NCBI GenBank assembly: GCA_016301965.1
Contig: JAEDOO010000064.1
Span: forward strand, 1 to 9,538
Origin: Lachnospiraceae bacterium
GTDB taxonomy: Bacteria; Bacillota; Clostridia; Lachnospirales; Lachnospiraceae
Direction of reading: 5' to 3'
DNA length: 9,538 bases
The position numbers and the translations under genes are program-made. The notes beneath the pieces are model-generated. The model did no database searches, was not told the DNA's origin, and saw only the letters and a list, made by a program, of their open reading frames with translations. Each line of letters begins with the position of its first letter. Positions within the stretch are counted from its first letter, which is position 1. Shown in pieces: positions 7,434 through 9,538 of this stretch.

Positions 7434-7743
7434 AGGCATCTTCCGCGCCGTTTTCTTCCGGCATGTTCTCTTCGTCAGGTTCCTCATTGCTTTCGTGTTC
7501 CTCACTTTCCGGCAGCAACGCATTCACATTACCTGCCTTTAACTGCTCTTTTAATAATTCAAATTCCGGAATGGACAGGTGCATCTCACGGATGATCCGG
7601 ACATATTCCAGATTTTCTGCTTCTGTTACAGCAGCCTCCGCAGCACGCAGCTTTTTAACATCTTCCTCATACCGTGCTTTGGATGCTTCCATTCTCTCCC
7701 TCGCTTTATCGCATTCAGCAATTGCTTTTTCCAGTCGTTTCAT
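7420..7743 (-). CDS. DUF4315-type small coiled-coil protein of conjugative elements
   Basis: The protein has 107 residues. It opens with a charged helix (MKRLEKAIAECDKARERM and onward to about residue 45) with heptad-like spacing of Leu, Ala and Ile, consistent with a coiled coil. EYVRIIREMHLSIPEFELL follows, which fits the DUF4315 family pattern. The last 30 residues are acidic and probably disordered. There is no signal peptide or membrane helix, so it should be cytoplasmic. The start at 7743 has a strong RBS (AAGGGGG, 4 nt before the ATG); the longer frame upstream runs into the end of the hydrolase gene. The function is unknown. Its constant place between the hydrolase and the DUF4366 protein suggests a part in, or regulation of, the transfer apparatus. 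Confidence 0.84.
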   Translation of the reverse strand: MKRLEKAIAECDKARERMEASKARYEEDVKKLRAAEAAVTEAENLEYVRIIREMHLSIPEFELLKEQLKAGNVNALLPESEEHESNEEPDEENMPEENGAEDAYGRD

Positions 7744-7786
7744 TGTTCCCCCTTTCCGGGCAGCAAGAAGCTGCCCTTCTCCATGC
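7744..7786 (-). other. Short intergenic gap in the operon
   Basis: These 43 nt between the hydrolase stop and the DUF4315-like start contain the downstream gene's RBS. I see no promoter or hairpin, consistent with cotranscription. Confidence 0.6.
7748..7754 (-). promoter_or_regulatory. Ribosome binding site of the DUF4315-like gene
   Basis: AAGGGGG on the minus strand lies 4 nt before the ATG at 7743, within the 43-nt gap after the hydrolase stop. It fixes the start of this small gene and rules out the longer upstream frame. Confidence 0.65.
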
Positions 7787-9538
7787 TCACCATCTGCCGA
7801 ATCCATAAAAATGGCTCTGCCAGTATGATGAATAGATTGATGTGTACTGTACCGGATGGCCGCAATGGATCATCTGGCCATTGCCGACATAAATGCCGAT
7901 GTGTGTAACAGGCTCCCCGGCATTGTAAGTTCCAGTAAAGAAAATCAGGTCTCCCGGCTGTACTTCCGACTCCGGAACCGGCGTACAGATATTGTAAAGT
8001 CCCTGTGCCGTTAATCTGCCGGTATTTCTCACCCCGGAATTCGTCAGGCAATAGCTTACAAAGCCCGAACAGTCAAAACCACTTGGTGAGTAACCGCCCC
8101 ATACATAAGGCACACCAAGATAACGGTCCGCTTCTTCTAAAAGCCGCTGTGCTGCTTCACTTGTGTACTCATTGCCGCCAAAAATAGTTCCGCTTCCAGT
8201 CTCAAGATAGAAGATCGGATTCAGGCGTTCGTCGTCTTTCAATAATTCCACATGAAGATGGCTTCCTGTGGAATCTCCGGTGCTCCCTGCGAGGCCGATT
8301 TCTTCCCCTTTTATGACAGATGTTCCGGCAGAAACACTTCTTCTCTCCAAATGGGCATAGCGAAGCTCATATCCATCACTGTCCTTGATGATGACATAAT
8401 TCCCATAGCTGTCATTATACGAAGATGCAGTAACTGTTCCTGTCAATCCGGCCTTGACGCTTGTCCCGGCAGGTACTCCGATATCAATGCCCTTATGCAC
8501 CTGGTTTTCCCCGGTGATCGGATGAATACGGTAACCATAATAGCTGCTTACCCTTCCATACCAGTTAAACTCAAAGGGGCTTGCAAACATCTGGAGGTTT
8601 CCCTTTGTTTCATTGTAAGTGCTGAACAGGTCTCTTTTGAAAATGCTTAACCGGTCCTGGCAGATAGCCAGAAGGCTTCTGTTTTCCAGCGTCACATTCA
8701 ATGTATCTACATCCCTGGTACTGGTAACCTCTACTTCCTGGCTTCCATTATCGTCCGCAATATACGCTTCCCAGGTCTGATGCCCATGGGCAGAAGCTGC
8801 GAAATGCGAATCATAATAAACATCAAACTGTACGCCATACCGGGCAAAAGCACCCGTATCTTCTACCGTGTATTCCACGCCATTCATCACAACCTTTGTC
8901 CCCATGGGAACAAAAGGATCTGAAGCATCTACCGCAATCGTATGGTTTGACGTCGGATATACGCCGCTGGCTGTAGGCCCGCCAGACCAGATTCCGCAGC
9001 AGATCGGGCAGTTGCAGTATCCGCTGGTCACAACCTGTCCCAGCGACTCGCCCACCCGTACCATTCTGGTCTCCGTCACCCTTTCATTCACCGCTTCCGT
9101 TTGCAGATGGTACTGTCTCGCAAACAGGTCATCCAGCTCTGGTTTTACCTCTTCAAATGTAAAAATCTCATACTTTGCTGACAGGTAACTGATCAGGACA
9201 AATGGATCATGCTCAATCGGCCCGATATTATACCGGTACTCTTCATGGCCAGGCTCCTCGGATTCCATGTTATTGATCCTTTCCTGCAATTGTGCTTCCA
9301 GTTTCGTGTAATAAAGGTCTGCCTCCCGGATCGCTTCATCTGTTGACATGTAGCTGACACCGGCATAATCAACTGTATTTTGCAGGAACATGGCAGAACA
9401 GGATGTAACGGATGCCATAATTAAAAGCATCAGGCCAATTAAGACTCCGATGCTTATATACAGCTTCCTGTTTTCTTTGAAAAAATCTGTGACTTTGCCG
9501 CCGATCTTTTTAATATAATCAATCGTGCCAACAGTTGC
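7787..9538 (-). CDS. ICE cell-wall hydrolase: TM + 3D + M23 + NlpC/P60 domains (N-terminus outside window)
   Basis: 583 residues are visible and the frame is open to the right edge, so the Met at 9430 is internal, not the start. Residues about 27-48 form a membrane helix (KLYISIGVLIGLMLLIMASV). A 3D domain (about 165-265) has a CNCPICC motif at 175-181 and its three Asp: D204, D227 and D239. An M23-type peptidase domain (about 325-450) keeps the zinc ligands in HKGID (H348, D352) and HLH (H429). A NlpC/P60 domain (about 465-583) keeps Cys490 in DCSGF, His546 in THIGIY and His558. The membrane anchor would hold three wall-acting domains outside the cell, where they would cut peptidoglycan to let the conjugation channel through, as the Orf14-type hydrolase does in Tn916. 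It resembles the CD1108-type proteins of clostridial elements. All catalytic residues I can check are present. Confidence 0.93.
   Translation of the reverse strand, partial: ATVGTIDYIKKIGGKVTDFFKENRKLYISIGVLIGLMLLIMASVTSCSAMFLQNTVDYAGVSYMSTDEAIREADLYYTKLEAQLQERINNMESEEPGHEEYRYNIGPIEHDPFVLISYLSAKYEIFTFEEVKPELDDLFARQYHLQTEAVNERVTETRMVRVGESLGQVVTSGYCNCPICCGIWSGGPTASGVYPTSNHTIAVDASDPFVPMGTKVVMNGVEYTVEDTGAFARYGVQFDVYYDSHFAASAHGHQTWEAYIADDNGSQEVEVTSTRDVDTLNVTLENRSLLAICQDRLSIFKRDLFSTYNETKGNLQMFASPFEFNWYGRVSSYYGYRIHPITGENQVHKGIDIGVPAGTSVKAGLTGTVTASSYNDSYGNYVIIKDSDGYELRYAHLERRSVSAGTSVIKGEEIGLAGSTGDSTGSHLHVELLKDDERLNPIFYLETGSGTIFGGNEYTSEAAQRLLEEADRYLGVPYVWGGYSPSGFDCSGFVSYCLTNSGVRNTGRLTAQGLYNICTPVPESEVQPGDLIFFTGTYNAGEPVTHIGIYVGNGQMIHCGHPVQYTSIYSSYWQSHFYGFGRW

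Noticed and set aside
9380..9430. Met at 9430 as the true start of the hydrolase, with a lipoprotein signal at the Cys that follows
   Set aside because: The frame stays open to the window edge and includes a basic stretch and the first half of the membrane helix upstream of this Met. The residues before the Cys (SVTSC) are a poor lipobox.

Overview
The window looks like part of an integrative and conjugative element (ICE) from a Gram-positive gut Firmicute, most likely a Clostridia/Lachnospiraceae-type bacterium. All five genes I can support lie on the minus strand and are transcribed from right to left. The diagnosis rests on a characteristic gene run: a membrane-anchored 3D/M23/NlpC-P60 peptidoglycan hydrolase, a DUF4315-type coiled-coil protein, a DUF4366-type membrane protein, a topoisomerase IA-like protein, and a very large Cna-B-repeat surface protein. 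This run is familiar from conjugative transposons of clostridia. The taxonomic assignment is inferred from gene types and moderate GC content. No integrase, relaxase, att site or 16S rRNA is present to confirm it.

Layout from right to left (direction of transcription). 9538-7787: the hydrolase, open at the right edge and lacking its true N-terminus. 7743-7420: small DUF4315-like protein. 7433-6150: DUF4366-like type I membrane protein, overlapping the previous gene by 14 nt. 6136-5312: a 274-residue fragment-sized relative of topoisomerase III that has lost its catalytic tyrosine. 5271-5236: a good intrinsic terminator. 5204-1: an adhesin of more than 1734 residues with signal peptide, acidic stalk, thioester-type domain and at least ten Cna-B/SpaA-like domains, open at the left edge. 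There is no gene-free stretch longer than about 110 bp. I see no RNA gene, insertion sequence or CRISPR array.

How the parts probably work together. The hydrolase would open the cell wall for the conjugation machine. The DUF4315 and DUF4366 proteins are conserved partners of that machine without an assigned biochemical role. The Cna-B protein would project from the donor surface, where its thioester-type head and intramolecular isopeptide-stabilised stalk could bind host tissue or a recipient cell. The terminator suggests that adhesin expression is separated, at least partly, from the transfer operon.

The points most worth a second look are the catalytically dead topoisomerase-like protein in an intact, well-translated ORF; the adhesin head, whose thioester motif is off-consensus; the 711-nt two-domain duplication (with a third partial copy) in the stalk; and the terminator placed only 31 nt before the adhesin start codon.
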